Assembly: GCA_035378985.1 (NCBI GenBank)
Contig: DAOSUR010000017.1
Location: forward strand, 1-53,363
Source: Anaerohalosphaeraceae bacterium
Lineage (GTDB): Bacteria; Planctomycetota; Phycisphaerae; Sedimentisphaerales; Anaerohalosphaeraceae
DNA: 53,363 nt
Direction of reading: 5' to 3'
A program made the position numbers and the translations under genes. Under the pieces are notes generated by a model. That model had not been told where the DNA came from, made no database searches, and saw nothing but the letters and a program-made list of their open reading frames with translations. This document shows positions 18,123 to 27,800 of this stretch, in pieces. Position 1 is the stretch's first letter, and each line of letters begins with the position of its first letter.

Positions 18123-19109
18123 ATGAAGACAACAAATTCCGCAGACTGCCTGATTATCGGGGCCGGACCGGCGGGACTGGGCGCCGCTCTTTACGCCGCC
18201 CGCGACCGTTTTAAAACCGTCGTCCTCGAAAAATTCTATCCCGGCGGACAAATCCTCACCACCGACCGCATCGAAAACTACCCCGGTTTTGCTAATATCC
18301 CCGGTCCCGACCTGATTCTGAAAATGGTGGAACAGGTCCAGACCTTCGGTGCAGACATCAGAACCAACCAGGAAGTCTTGTCCCTTCAGCGCCGCAGCGA
18401 CGGCCTCATTGAAGCCCGCACCGAACAGGATGTGTACAACGCCAAAGTGGTCATCCTGGCCCCCGGCAGCTCCTATCGAAAACTGGGTGTGCCCGGCGAA
18501 GAGGAGTTTCGTCAGGCCGGTGCCGGCGTCAGCTACTGCGGCACCTGCGATGCCCCCTTCTTCAAGGACAAGGTCGTCGTTGCCGTCGGCGGCGGCAACA
18601 CGGCCGTGGAGGACACCCTGCACCTGGCCAAATACGCCAAAAAAGTCTATATGGTCCACCGCCGCAGTGAATTCCGCGCCACCAAGGTCCTTGTCGAAGA
18701 ACTGATGCAGAAGGTCAATCAGAAAGACTCCAACATCACGCTTCGGCTGGATACGGTTGTGACGGAAATTCAGGGTTTCGGCCGGGTCGAACGGGTCCTG
18801 CTCAAAAACGTTCGAACCGGTCAGGTCGAACAGCTGCCCTGCGACGGCGTGTTTATCTTCGTGGGAATGGTTCCCAACACAGGTTTCTTGAAAGACTTTG
18901 TGGACCTTACGGAGGCGGGCTTTATCCGCTGTGAGCCGGCGTATCTGCGGACTCGTGTCCCGGGCGTCTTTGCCGCCGGCGACTGCCGAATCGGGGCAGC
19001 CATGCAGCTGGTCACCGCCGTCGCCGACGGCGTCAACGCCGCTATGTGGATGAAACACTACCTCCGCGACCCCGCCTGGTGGACTCAACCCCTGGCTGAA
19101 TCACTGTGA
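18123..19109 (+). CDS. trxB: Thioredoxin reductase (NADPH flavoprotein)
   Basis: Predicted low-molecular-weight thioredoxin reductase. FAD site GAGPAGLGAALYAAR, PGGQILTTDRIENYPGF, redox pair C139-GTC-C142, NAD(P)H-binding GGGNTAVEDTL with HRRSEFRA, and the C-terminal FAD motif GVFAAGDCR. 328 residues. The active-site motif reads YCGTCDAPFF instead of the commoner CATCDGFF, a modest variation that keeps both cysteines. It may form a short operon with the preceding anchored protein. Confidence 0.93.
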   Translation: MKTTNSADCLIIGAGPAGLGAALYAARDRFKTVVLEKFYPGGQILTTDRIENYPGFANIPGPDLILKMVEQVQTFGADIRTNQEVLSLQRRSDGLIEARTEQDVYNAKVVILAPGSSYRKLGVPGEEEFRQAGAGVSYCGTCDAPFFKDKVVVAVGGGNTAVEDTLHLAKYAKKVYMVHRRSEFRATKVLVEELMQKVNQKDSNITLRLDTVVTEIQGFGRVERVLLKNVRTGQVEQLPCDGVFIFVGMVPNTGFLKDFVDLTEAGFIRCEPAYLRTRVPGVFAAGDCRIGAAMQLVTAVADGVNAAMWMKHYLRDPAWWTQPLAESL

Positions 19110-19407
19110 GATTCTCAGCAGCGCTTTTGTATGACGCTCGATTCGTGCGAGTACACAGAGAAATACGTACATATCGCAGAAAAAAGACCATGAATACGTC
19201 TTTTCAGTTAGGACATGGGCCGTAAAAGCGCTTGATTAAGAAGTCCGTCAGAGGGCTTCCCCCATTCACCATTTTCTGAATACTCTTGAAATCCTTAAAT
19301 ACCAAAACGCTTTTGACATACTGGAATACTGCGTCTCCTTGTTTATTACACATCGAAGGAAGCTTATGGATTCTGTTATTTTGTGATTGTGCTCACAAGC
19401 AACATAT
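19110..19407. other. Intergenic region with a weak A/T-rich hairpin
   Basis: No gene is seen. A stem AAAAGAC / GTCTTTT (19182-19204, nine-base loop) could end trxB transcription on either strand, but it is weak. The rest holds no recognisable RNA gene or promoter. Confidence 0.4.
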
Positions 19408-20355
19408 TTAAAGGGTCTCTGTATTCGGCAGGCCCATTGCCGCGGTGATTCGGTCGAAGTCATCCAGCGAATAGTAATCGATGATAATCCTTCCCCGGTT
19501 GCCTTTTCGGCCTGCCTCTATCCGCACTTTGGTCCCCAGAATCGACTCCAGCCGTTTTTCCAAATCCAGTATGTAAGCGGCCTTCTCTTTTTTCTGCGCG
19601 TCTTTCTGCGTATCTTTCTGCAGGAGTCGGCGGACCAGGTTTTCCACATCCCGCACACTCAGCCGCCCTGCCATCGCCCGATGCGCCAGCTTCTTTCGAA
19701 TCTCTTCATCCGGCAAAGCCAGAATCGCCCTGGCATGCCCCATACTCAATTGGTTCTCGATGAGCATTGTCTGGATTTCCTCCGGCAGTTCCAGAAGCCG
19801 CAAATAGTTGCTGATAACGGAGCGGTCCTCCCCCAAACGCTGGGCCGCTTCCGTCTGCGTGAGGGAAAAAGTTTGGAGGTAGTTTTTGTAGGCTTTCGCC
19901 CGCTCTATCGGATTCAGATCCGTCCGGTGTATATTCTCCACCAAGGCCAGTTCGAGCATCTGTTCATCTGTCGCAGCCCGTATCATCACCGGAACCGTCG
20001 AGAGACCGGCTAATTGTGCAGCCCGAAACCGCCGCTCCCCGGCAATAATCTCATAGATTCCTTCTCCAGCCGGCCGAACTAATATCGGCTGAATGATTCC
20101 ATTCTGCCGAATCGATTCAGCCAAGTCTTTCAGCTCATTCTCATTCCAGAATTGACGCGGCTGGTAAGGATTCGGACGAATCGCCGACAGCGGAAGCTCC
20201 GCCTTAGATTTCTCTAACTCCTTGTCTTTTGGAAAGTTATAATCATTTTGCCGAACGATTTCCGTTTCCGGTTCAGCCACATTTTGAGTTATAGGGCCCA
20301 ACAATGCTTCCAGTCCCCTGCCTAAATGCGGCTTCTTCTGTTTCGAACTGCTCAT
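19408..20355 (-). CDS. parB: Chromosome-partitioning protein ParB
   Basis: DNA-binding CTPase clamp that loads at parS and helps segregate the chromosome origin. Motifs: LGRGLEALLG near the N-terminus, the ParB box IRPNPYQPRQ, the CTP-binding GERRFRAAQLAG, ENIHRTDLNPIERAKAY, the helix-turn-helix TQTEAAQRLGEDRSVISNYLRLL, and a C-terminal dimerisation domain. ATG 20355 has GGAGG six bases upstream. No parA is next to it: the genes upstream are HtrA-like proteins. Two parS sites lie in its promoter region, consistent with autoregulation. Confidence 0.96.
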   Translation of the reverse strand: MSSSKQKKPHLGRGLEALLGPITQNVAEPETEIVRQNDYNFPKDKELEKSKAELPLSAIRPNPYQPRQFWNENELKDLAESIRQNGIIQPILVRPAGEGIYEIIAGERRFRAAQLAGLSTVPVMIRAATDEQMLELALVENIHRTDLNPIERAKAYKNYLQTFSLTQTEAAQRLGEDRSVISNYLRLLELPEEIQTMLIENQLSMGHARAILALPDEEIRKKLAHRAMAGRLSVRDVENLVRRLLQKDTQKDAQKKEKAAYILDLEKRLESILGTKVRIEAGRKGNRGRIIIDYYSLDDFDRITAAMGLPNTETL

Positions 20356-20429
20356 ACTCGCCTCCAATAAATTATCAAAAAGTTTGTCGGCAGTTCTAAA
20401 ACAGATTCCGCAGAAAATCCAGAAAAAAA

Positions 20430-20445
20430 TGTTTCACGTGAAACA
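20430..20445. promoter_or_regulatory. parS: parS site 1 (canonical)
   Basis: A perfect 16-base palindrome, TGTTTCACGTGAAACA, identical to the widely conserved bacterial parS consensus, 75 bases upstream of the parB start. Confidence 0.93.
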
Positions 20446-20467
20446 AAAGCGGTAAATAGTTGCAGAT

Positions 20468-20483
20468 TGTTCCACGTGAAACA
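20468..20483. promoter_or_regulatory. parS: parS site 2
   Basis: TGTTCCACGTGAAACA, one base away from site 1 and still within the consensus, 38 bases to its right. The close pair should be a ParB loading centre. Confidence 0.93.
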
Positions 20484-20500
20484 CCGTAAATTCGTGTCTT

Positions 20501-21997
20501 TTATGGAAGGATATTCGATGCCTTTTGTATTCCGTAAAGTTGGAAAATCATTTGGTCGATTTGTTCCAGATTGGCCTTCGGGATGACAAGCGTAGGATAA
20601 TCCAGTTCAAACTCAATGACATGGAAGGGGGAGTCCGAAGCAGCCGTTAAAGCCCTTGCCAGATCAGACATCTCTTGAATTTCAACTCCATTACAAGTTT
20701 TGACAACAATCCGTCCGAGGTTTTGATAGCCCAAATTGATTTCCGCAGGCAGAACATAACTCAAAACAACGATTTCTTTCCTACCGGCAGGGGGATTCAT
20801 CGATAGATTTCTGTAATAGTGCAGCAGGTGCGGCGGAACCTTTCCCTGCCAGTTTTCCCCCCACAGGCGCAGATAATCAAGCGTCAGCTTTTGGAAAACA
20901 TACCCGCCTGTAATAAAATATTCCGGCTGCTTACCGTATTCCTGGTAGGGGACCAGCATTTCTGATGAGTCAAATCGAGTACTTTTCGTTTGGAGCTCGA
21001 TTTTTTGTCCGTCTCGAAACAACGTAAAGGAAATTGGTTCCCCAACCCGATGAAGCGTGATAAGATGTTCGTAAGAAATGTCCTCATAAAGAGCGTGCTT
21101 ATACTTCCCAAAAGCATCAATGGCCTTGCCGTCTATTGCAAGCAAAACATCTCCGTCTTTAAGAATATCGCTTCCCGTTCCTTTCGAATAGACAAAAGAA
21201 ACGTAACACCCATCTTTCATTTCTACCGGCATCTTAAGATACCTGCGTACAGAAGGGTCCGTCAAATCAAAGGTTTCAAATCCAGGTGTACCATATCCTA
21301 TATATTCTGTATCCTTTTGTGCTTCTTTTAAAAACATATTCACCGTTTGACCGGGAATAACGGCAACCTCCGTTTCGGAACTGGAAAAGGCAATTCCGTA
21401 TGCCGTTCCTGAACGATCCGTAAAAACCTCTCCGCGGGAGGTTTGTCTGGAAGTGCTTGATAAAACAAAAGTTAGAATTCTTTGATACGATGTGGGGCCG
21501 TTGCGAACCACGGCCCTGTCTAAAAATCCCCTCGAATTCTTCACTGCGGCTTCTGAAGAAAGCCATTGACCCTTCAGCTCAAGGCCTCTCTGAAACGATT
21601 CCCCAAATGTCACAGGCGAAAGGGAAATGCCGCTTTTTTCATCAAGTTTCAGTAGGCAAAGGTCCAAATCATAATCAATGGTCTTGATTGACGCAGGGAT
21701 AAACTCCGGACTTCGACTGGTTTTCACCTGAATCACAGAAGCATAAGTAAACGGCTCCGCGATCGTTACTACCTCAGAAGGGCCCACAGCCGTGCCGTAA
21801 CAGATTTCCGTCTGCGAAGCCGAACGCTTCCACGGCTGCAGGACATCATACCTGCTGCTCGATACCTGAATAAAAACAAGGGAATCCTTGGCATCGAAAA
21901 TCTGCTTCCCGTTTTCGGTTATTCGAGCCGTTTGCCGGCAGGAAAAACAAAGTCCAATAACACCAATGCTGAAGAGGGAAAAAAAGGCTTTTTTCAT
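20501..21997 (-). CDS. HtrA/DegP-like pseudoprotease paralogue
   Basis: Exported protein (signal peptide; Cys20 might be lipidated, though the lipobox is not canonical) with the fold of a trypsin-like S1C protease plus PDZ-like domains. It is 498 residues and aligns along its length with the next gene. The catalytic His position reads VTIAEPF (Glu81) where the paralogue has LTNAHNV, and the serine loop reads EVFTDRSGTAYG in place of NPGNSGGP. Only the Asp region DYDLDLCLL is kept. It is therefore predicted to be proteolytically inactive, perhaps a regulator or chaperone partner. Its start overlaps the stop of the active paralogue by four bases, so both are made from one message. Confidence 0.82.
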   Translation of the reverse strand: MKKAFFSLFSIGVIGLCFSCRQTARITENGKQIFDAKDSLVFIQVSSSRYDVLQPWKRSASQTEICYGTAVGPSEVVTIAEPFTYASVIQVKTSRSPEFIPASIKTIDYDLDLCLLKLDEKSGISLSPVTFGESFQRGLELKGQWLSSEAAVKNSRGFLDRAVVRNGPTSYQRILTFVLSSTSRQTSRGEVFTDRSGTAYGIAFSSSETEVAVIPGQTVNMFLKEAQKDTEYIGYGTPGFETFDLTDPSVRRYLKMPVEMKDGCYVSFVYSKGTGSDILKDGDVLLAIDGKAIDAFGKYKHALYEDISYEHLITLHRVGEPISFTLFRDGQKIELQTKSTRFDSSEMLVPYQEYGKQPEYFITGGYVFQKLTLDYLRLWGENWQGKVPPHLLHYYRNLSMNPPAGRKEIVVLSYVLPAEINLGYQNLGRIVVKTCNGVEIQEMSDLARALTAASDSPFHVIEFELDYPTLVIPKANLEQIDQMIFQLYGIQKASNILP

Positions 21998-23475
21998 AAC
22001 GTCGGCTCCGGCAGGGGACTGACAGGTACATCGTATTTTTCGAGGATTTCCAGATGTTTTTGACGGGCCTTGACGGCATCAATTACCATCGGCGTCGGAT
22101 TGCCCAAAAACTTCAGGACCCAAAAACCGTTTACATCCGTAGCGAAGGCCTTGTCCAAATCGTCTAACTCCTTTATCGGAAATCCGTTAACCGTTTCAAG
22201 CGGCTGATGAACAAAGCCGCCCACGTACGTCGTCAGCTCATCCGGCAGAATGTCGGACAGGACGACGTATTCCTTCCGCGACGGGTCATCGTTCAGATTC
22301 TGAACTTCATAAAATAAATAGCGGAGGTAGAAGGGGATATCTGTAATCCAGTTTCGCCCCCACGATTCAAGATAATTGCGGTTCAGAGATACAAACGTCA
22401 GTCCCGCAAAGCACTTATACTTCGGCTGCACATCAAACTGCCGACGAAACGTCAGCACGGGTTCATTATAATTGACCTTAATGGCGGCCTTCTGTTCAAC
22501 CCCGTCGCGGTAAAAGACAACTTCAATGGTTTCGCCGATTTGTTTCTGCTCGACGGCCTCGGACATATCGAGCATCAGGCCGTAAATCCGAATCATCCCA
22601 TCATTATCAATATCAAAATCGCCGATTTTGGTCAGGACATCGTTTTTCTGCAAGATTCCGGAGGCGGTGCTGTTTAGTACGGTATCGAGAATCACAACAC
22701 CCTGGCGGTCTTTGGGAACCTTTAAGTATTGTTTCAGCCAGGGGTTATGAAGACCCTCGAAGGTGAGGATGCCTAAGGACCCAAATCCGTCGTACCGGCC
22801 GTCTTCGATGTCTTTCAGGAAGTGTTCAATGACGGGGGTTGGGATCATAAATCCTATATTTTCCGCCATTTGCAGCCCTTGGAAAGCCACGCCGACGACT
22901 TTGCCGTCCTGAAGGACCGGTCCGCCGGAGTTGCCGGGGTTGATGGCGGCGTCGGTCTGGATAAGCAGGTGCGAATCGGCCTGCGTATGACTGTAAATGC
23001 CTGTTTCAATGCGAGATACGACACCTTCGGTGATGGAGACTGTCCGGCCGCCCAGCGGAAACCCGCACGTCTGCACGGTGGAATTGACCGCCGGCAGGGG
23101 GCCGAACTCCAGCGGAATCATATCATCGTAAAACGTGGGGTCATAAACGGTTAAGACGGCCAGGTCGCAGTCGTGGCCGACAAACTCCACCCGGGCGGGG
23201 TAGCGTTTGGCGACATTCTGCTTCTGGATTTCTATATACCTGTAATTGCTGACGTTGTGGGCATTGGTGAGGATGCGTCGGCCGGTTATCACAAACCCCG
23301 AACCGCTCCCGCGGGACATCTGGGTCTTCTTCCAGGGGTTGACGTAGTCGAAGTCCTGCTGCACGATGGTAATCTGCACGACGGACTTTTCGTACGTGTT
23401 TTGCTGCGAGAAGACCGGCACGGTGAACAAAGACAAACCGACAAGCAAAGCAGCCGCTGCGTTTATTGCATTCAT
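21994..23475 (-). CDS. HtrA/DegP-like serine protease with PDZ domain
   Basis: Predicted periplasmic S1C protease. After a signal peptide (ALLVGLSLFTVPVFSQ) the catalytic triad is complete: H73 (TNAHNV), D104 (HDCDLAVL) and S183 (NPGNSGGP). A PDZ-like domain follows (about 235-335), then a second C-terminal domain (about 345-490) shared with the neighbouring paralogue. It has the DegP-family fold but with an unusual long C-terminus. ATG 23475 is chosen; a GTG at 23490 is an alternative. It heads a two-gene unit with the inactive paralogue. Confidence 0.88.
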   Translation of the reverse strand: MNAINAAAALLVGLSLFTVPVFSQQNTYEKSVVQITIVQQDFDYVNPWKKTQMSRGSGSGFVITGRRILTNAHNVSNYRYIEIQKQNVAKRYPARVEFVGHDCDLAVLTVYDPTFYDDMIPLEFGPLPAVNSTVQTCGFPLGGRTVSITEGVVSRIETGIYSHTQADSHLLIQTDAAINPGNSGGPVLQDGKVVGVAFQGLQMAENIGFMIPTPVIEHFLKDIEDGRYDGFGSLGILTFEGLHNPWLKQYLKVPKDRQGVVILDTVLNSTASGILQKNDVLTKIGDFDIDNDGMIRIYGLMLDMSEAVEQKQIGETIEVVFYRDGVEQKAAIKVNYNEPVLTFRRQFDVQPKYKCFAGLTFVSLNRNYLESWGRNWITDIPFYLRYLFYEVQNLNDDPSRKEYVVLSDILPDELTTYVGGFVHQPLETVNGFPIKELDDLDKAFATDVNGFWVLKFLGNPTPMVIDAVKARQKHLEILEKYDVPVSPLPEPTL

Positions 23476-23884
23476 CTCTGATTCTTTCACAGAATGGAAT
23501 AATCCTTACTTGTGTCGGGACATATTGTACCGGCAGGACAGAGCACGGGAAACAGATTTTCGAAAAGATTGACGGAAACTAAACGAGGAATACATAGGAG
23601 CTGACGGAAAAGGGGGCATTTCTATTTTTAATTTCCGATTTCCAATAGTTGCTTTTTGATTTTGCCCTCCAAAATATGGTTGCAGACAAAACGGCGGAAG
23701 ATGAAAATATAAAGGAATCGAGGAAAACGCGGACAGGAGGAATCGACGGCCCAGAGACACACCCACCCGACCGCCGCAGAAGGAAAAAATTTTTTAAAAG
23801 GAGAACATATCAAATAATGCCCCAAAAAGGGTATCGCACAATTCACAAAACAGATTAGATACACTTTTTCAAAGAGGAAATAAG
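23476..23884. other. Intergenic left flank of the Gabija island
   Basis: No convincing gene. Composition shifts to AT-rich across this stretch. A low-complexity segment near 23620-23650 contains AATTTCCGATTTCCAAT, a direct near-duplication. No direct repeats matching the right side of the island, integrase or tRNA were seen. Confidence 0.4.
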
Positions 23885-25822
23885 ATGTACTTAAAAAGAT
23901 TGAGAATCTGGAACTTTAGATCTATTGGGTCCAATAACAATGAACCGGGGCTGGACATTGAATTCGACGAAAGAATAAATCTCCTTATAGGAGCCAATGA
24001 TTCAGGGAAAACCGCAATTATCGATGCTATCAGATACTGCCTAGGAACGCAAACCTATGACCCTATTCGAATAGATGTTGAAGATTTTTACCAAAAACCA
24101 GTGGATCAAAAAAGTGAAAAAGAAAAGAGTGAGAAAGAAAAAGAACGAGCAAATGAGTTCAAAATTGAATGTACCTTTTCAGGATTTACGCCGAAAGAAG
24201 CCGGGCAATTTTTAGAATGGATTAGTATTGATAAATCTAACGGAGCTTTCAACGCAGAATTAAAAGTCTGGTTTACCGCTGTCAATAAAAATAATCGGAT
24301 CACCACTTATCTTAGAGCCGGGGCCGATGAAGAAGGGCTTTCGATTGAAGGGGAGCCGAGAGATTTGTTGAGAGTAACATACCTCAAGCCCCTCAGAGAT
24401 GCAGAAAATGAGTTTATACCCGGGTATCGCTCCAGACTTTACCAAATATTGAGGAGCCATCCCGTCTTCGAGAAAGAGAATGTGAATCAGAAACATCCTC
24501 TGGAAAAGTATTTTAAACAAGCAGAAGATTTTGTAATTTCTTTCTTTGAAAAAGAGCAGTTAGATTCAAATCCGAAGCTTGAAATCACCGGTGAGGAAAA
24601 GGGAGGAAAATGCATCAAAGAGGTTTTCGAAACACAAACAAAAATATTTCTGGAAAGTTATGATAATCGAGAACCAAAAATAAAAATAGCCCCCGTCGAA
24701 CTGAACGCAATCTTACGCAAGCTCGAACTAATCCTTGAAGAAAATAAAGCCGGATTGGGTACGTTAAATCTGCTCTATATGGCTGCCGAACTAATCCACC
24801 TAAAACGGGAAGAACATCTGGGATTAAGACTGGCCCTGATAGAAGAACTGGAGGCACATCTTCATCCGCAGGCACAGCTGCGGGTTCTGAAATCCCTGCT
24901 TGCCGAGAGGAGCAGCCGCGTACAGTATATATTTACAACCCACAGTACAATCTTGGGCTCGAGCATACCATTAAAACATCTTTATTTGTGTTTGAAAGAC
25001 AATGCTAACGACCATATTCAAGTCCGTGTTTTCCCATTAAATAGCCAATCTACTCAACTAAGTGAAACCGACTATCACTTTTTAGAGCGTTTTCTGGATG
25101 CCACAAAAGCCAACCTATTTTTCGCAAAAGGGATTCTTATTATAGAAGGAGACGCGGAGAACATTCTGCTTCCCGCCCTAGCGGAAATTATAGGCAGGCC
25201 CCTCCATAAATACGGAGTTTCCATAGTGAATGTGGGCAGCAAGGCCCTCCTTCGGTATGTCAGGATTTTCCAACAGAAAAACGGCCAATGCATCTCAATC
25301 CGTACAGCCGTGATTACTGATTCCGATATACCGGTCAAAGAAAATGGGATGCCTGAAAACGGATATAATGTTAATAAGCATCGACAGAATATAGCACAGA
25401 AATATGATTCGGGGGACGGTCGCATTCAGGCCTTTGTATCACCTCTTAAGACCATGGAGTTTGATATCGCAATGGGAAATCTTTATCAATATATGTACAA
25501 AGCCATTCAAATCGCTAAGAAAATAAAATCAACTGACGATTGGATCGCCGATAAAGAACTGCGGAATATTTTAAATCAGTCCATTGAAGAAAAGAATCCT
25601 AACAAAAGAGCGAAAATCATCTATGAACCGCTAGAAAAGAATCAGGCCTCAAAGCCCGTCGCGGCACAGTGGTTTGCCAAACTATTAATGGATGACAAAG
25701 ACAGGGTTTCCTCTCTCATTCGAGAAGATTATGAAAATAACACAGGAATTAGATATTTGATTGAAGCAATTGAGCATGTAACGGAAAAAATTAAGTGGGA
25801 CACCTATGGAAATAACAGATGA
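23885..25822 (+). CDS. gajA: Gabija protein GajA: OLD-family ATPase-TOPRIM endonuclease
   Basis: DNA-nicking nuclease of the Gabija anti-phage system, an OLD-family protein with an N-terminal ABC-type ATPase and a C-terminal TOPRIM nuclease. Walker A GANDSGKT (36-43), ABC-like signature region LGTLNLLYMAAEL, Walker B LALIEELEAHLHPQ, FTTHS switch His, and TOPRIM acidic residues E421 (IIEGDAEN) and D479/D481 (ITDSDI). 645 residues, slightly above the usual length of about 580. GAGG precedes the ATG. Strongly AT-rich compared with its neighbours, so recently acquired. It overlaps gajB by 17 bases. OLD class 2 nuclease is the alternative name; the helicase neighbour decides for Gabija. Confidence 0.93.
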   Translation: MYLKRLRIWNFRSIGSNNNEPGLDIEFDERINLLIGANDSGKTAIIDAIRYCLGTQTYDPIRIDVEDFYQKPVDQKSEKEKSEKEKERANEFKIECTFSGFTPKEAGQFLEWISIDKSNGAFNAELKVWFTAVNKNNRITTYLRAGADEEGLSIEGEPRDLLRVTYLKPLRDAENEFIPGYRSRLYQILRSHPVFEKENVNQKHPLEKYFKQAEDFVISFFEKEQLDSNPKLEITGEEKGGKCIKEVFETQTKIFLESYDNREPKIKIAPVELNAILRKLELILEENKAGLGTLNLLYMAAELIHLKREEHLGLRLALIEELEAHLHPQAQLRVLKSLLAERSSRVQYIFTTHSTILGSSIPLKHLYLCLKDNANDHIQVRVFPLNSQSTQLSETDYHFLERFLDATKANLFFAKGILIIEGDAENILLPALAEIIGRPLHKYGVSIVNVGSKALLRYVRIFQQKNGQCISIRTAVITDSDIPVKENGMPENGYNVNKHRQNIAQKYDSGDGRIQAFVSPLKTMEFDIAMGNLYQYMYKAIQIAKKIKSTDDWIADKELRNILNQSIEEKNPNKRAKIIYEPLEKNQASKPVAAQWFAKLLMDDKDRVSSLIREDYENNTGIRYLIEAIEHVTEKIKWDTYGNNR

Positions 25823-27734
25823 TGATATAACCAAGGCAGAAAAGATATTTCTGAAAAGCGGACAGTCTTTCGATGAAGAACGCAGAGCTTTTATTAAGTG
25901 CTTAGATAAGTCCGTGCACGTGCAGGCGTGTCCGGGCAGTGGCAAGACAACCGCTCTGCTTGCCAAACTGTATATTCTGTCCGAAAAAATGCCTTTTAAA
26001 AACAATCAGGGCATCTGCGTTTTAACCCATACCAATGTGGCCATCGACATCATCAAGAAAAATCTGGGTGAAAGGGCGGATCTGCTATTCCGACATCCCA
26101 ATTTCTTCGGCACTATCCAATCCTTCATTGATAAATATCTGGCTATCCCTGCTTTTATAAAATGCTATGGTCACAGACCTCGTTATATTGACGACGACTT
26201 CTTTTATGAAAGAATGCTGAAAGATCGCGCCGCTTTTGAGAAGAACGATTGGTTGAAGCATAATAAAAACAGATGGAACAATGTGGTGGATTTTGTTTTT
26301 TACGGCATCCATACAGTCTTTCAAGATTTCTCTAATAATGGATTCGATTTAAAAATAAAAATAGGCCAACATACGTCCACATATATGAGTATAAAAGAGG
26401 TTTTCCAAAAAATATTCGCAAGCGGTTATATAAGATTCAATGACGCTTTTTCTTTGGCAGGTATATATCTCAAAAAATATCCGGAAATTCGCCAACTGTT
26501 TTCCAGCCGGTTTCGGTATGTATTTGTTGATGAAGCACAAGACACCTCCACCATACAGAAAGAGATTATAGAAAAATGCTTCAATGAAAATGAAAATGTG
26601 ATTATTCAATGGCTTGGTGATGCAAACCAGGGAATCATGAACAGCAATGAAGAAGAATCCGCCTGGAACCCAGAGGAAAATTCAAGATACAGCGTTATGA
26701 ATTTCACAAAATCACATCGAATATCGCAACCCGTTGCCAACCTAATAAAAAATGTGGCGGCAAGACCCTACGATTCCCTATCTGGGACATCGATAGGCAT
26801 AAAACCGGTTCTAATTCTTTTCACTGATTCCTCAAAGGAGCAAGTGGAGCAAGTATTAGATAAATTCGCACAATTGGTCTATGAAAAGAAATGTATTTAC
26901 GAAGGAGAGGAGAAAACCCTCTATGAAATCTCCCAACTTTCCGGCAATCCGATAAAAGCTGTCGGCTGGGTTGGAAAAGAAAAGAAAAACGGTTTGTCAA
27001 TCAAATCTTACTTTCCGGGCTTCGATAAACAATTAACCAACAGGAGAAGACTATATTTTCCCAATCTGTACACTATGTGTGAACTGTCCAAGAATGTCAG
27101 CCCTAAGGAACTGAAGGAACGAATCCTGAACTGCATTCTGGAGGCATTGTATCTTTCTGATGTCCAATCAGACAAAAAGAAAAAATACACAAAAAATGAA
27201 TTCTTAAAGTATGTTAAAGAGACTCGAAAAGAGTTATTAAACAGATTATTTAAATACATTGTTTCGTATTATAAATTTCATGACTTTGATAAGTTATCAA
27301 AACGCCTATGCATCTTGATCAAAAAAATGGGGTTTGATCTCAAGAAAAACGCCAGAGATTATCTTATAGGACACGAATCCAAAGACATCCCAGTTATTCC
27401 GAGCCGGCCGGACTATAATAATATTTTTAATATCTTTAAAAAGACTGTAAACGACTCTGAAATTAACATATACATCGACACGGTTCATGGGGTGAAAGGA
27501 GAGACACACACGGCTACTCTGTATCTGGAAACAATGTATTACGAAAACAGTATTGAACACTTCCGAGAGGAAATGAATGGACAAAGAAGCAACTCTCATA
27601 AAAAAGTAAAGATTCAGGCATTAAAAATAGCCCATGTTGCTTTTTCAAGACCGACTCATTTGCTGTGTATCGCAATTCCAAAACATAATTTCAAAAAACC
27701 TGAGTCTGATTTGTATGAGGTCATTTCTCTTTGA
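25806..27734 (+). CDS. gajB: Gabija protein GajB: UvrD/Rep-like SF1 helicase
   Basis: Superfamily 1 helicase-like ATPase that forms a supercomplex with GajA in characterised systems and responds to DNA ends produced during phage infection. Walker A PGSGKTT (43-49), motif II VDEAQD (about 241-246), motif V TVHGVKGETH and motif VI HVAFSRP are all present. 642 residues, longer than the roughly 500 of the type example, with a Lys-rich insertion around 440-510. AT-rich like gajA. Its start lies inside gajA, indicating coupled translation. Confidence 0.93.
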   Translation: MEITDDDITKAEKIFLKSGQSFDEERRAFIKCLDKSVHVQACPGSGKTTALLAKLYILSEKMPFKNNQGICVLTHTNVAIDIIKKNLGERADLLFRHPNFFGTIQSFIDKYLAIPAFIKCYGHRPRYIDDDFFYERMLKDRAAFEKNDWLKHNKNRWNNVVDFVFYGIHTVFQDFSNNGFDLKIKIGQHTSTYMSIKEVFQKIFASGYIRFNDAFSLAGIYLKKYPEIRQLFSSRFRYVFVDEAQDTSTIQKEIIEKCFNENENVIIQWLGDANQGIMNSNEEESAWNPEENSRYSVMNFTKSHRISQPVANLIKNVAARPYDSLSGTSIGIKPVLILFTDSSKEQVEQVLDKFAQLVYEKKCIYEGEEKTLYEISQLSGNPIKAVGWVGKEKKNGLSIKSYFPGFDKQLTNRRRLYFPNLYTMCELSKNVSPKELKERILNCILEALYLSDVQSDKKKKYTKNEFLKYVKETRKELLNRLFKYIVSYYKFHDFDKLSKRLCILIKKMGFDLKKNARDYLIGHESKDIPVIPSRPDYNNIFNIFKKTVNDSEINIYIDTVHGVKGETHTATLYLETMYYENSIEHFREEMNGQRSNSHKKVKIQALKIAHVAFSRPTHLLCIAIPKHNFKKPESDLYEVISL

Positions 27735-27800
27735 AACGAGGGTACAGTTCGCAGGCGTCGTAAAACCGACAGCTAAAAAATGTAAAGAAGGAATCCGGCG

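Noticed and set aside
23491..23864. Two overlapping minus-strand ORFs left of Gabija
   Set aside because: They overlap each other in different frames, lack ribosome-binding sites, and look like translated intergenic DNA.
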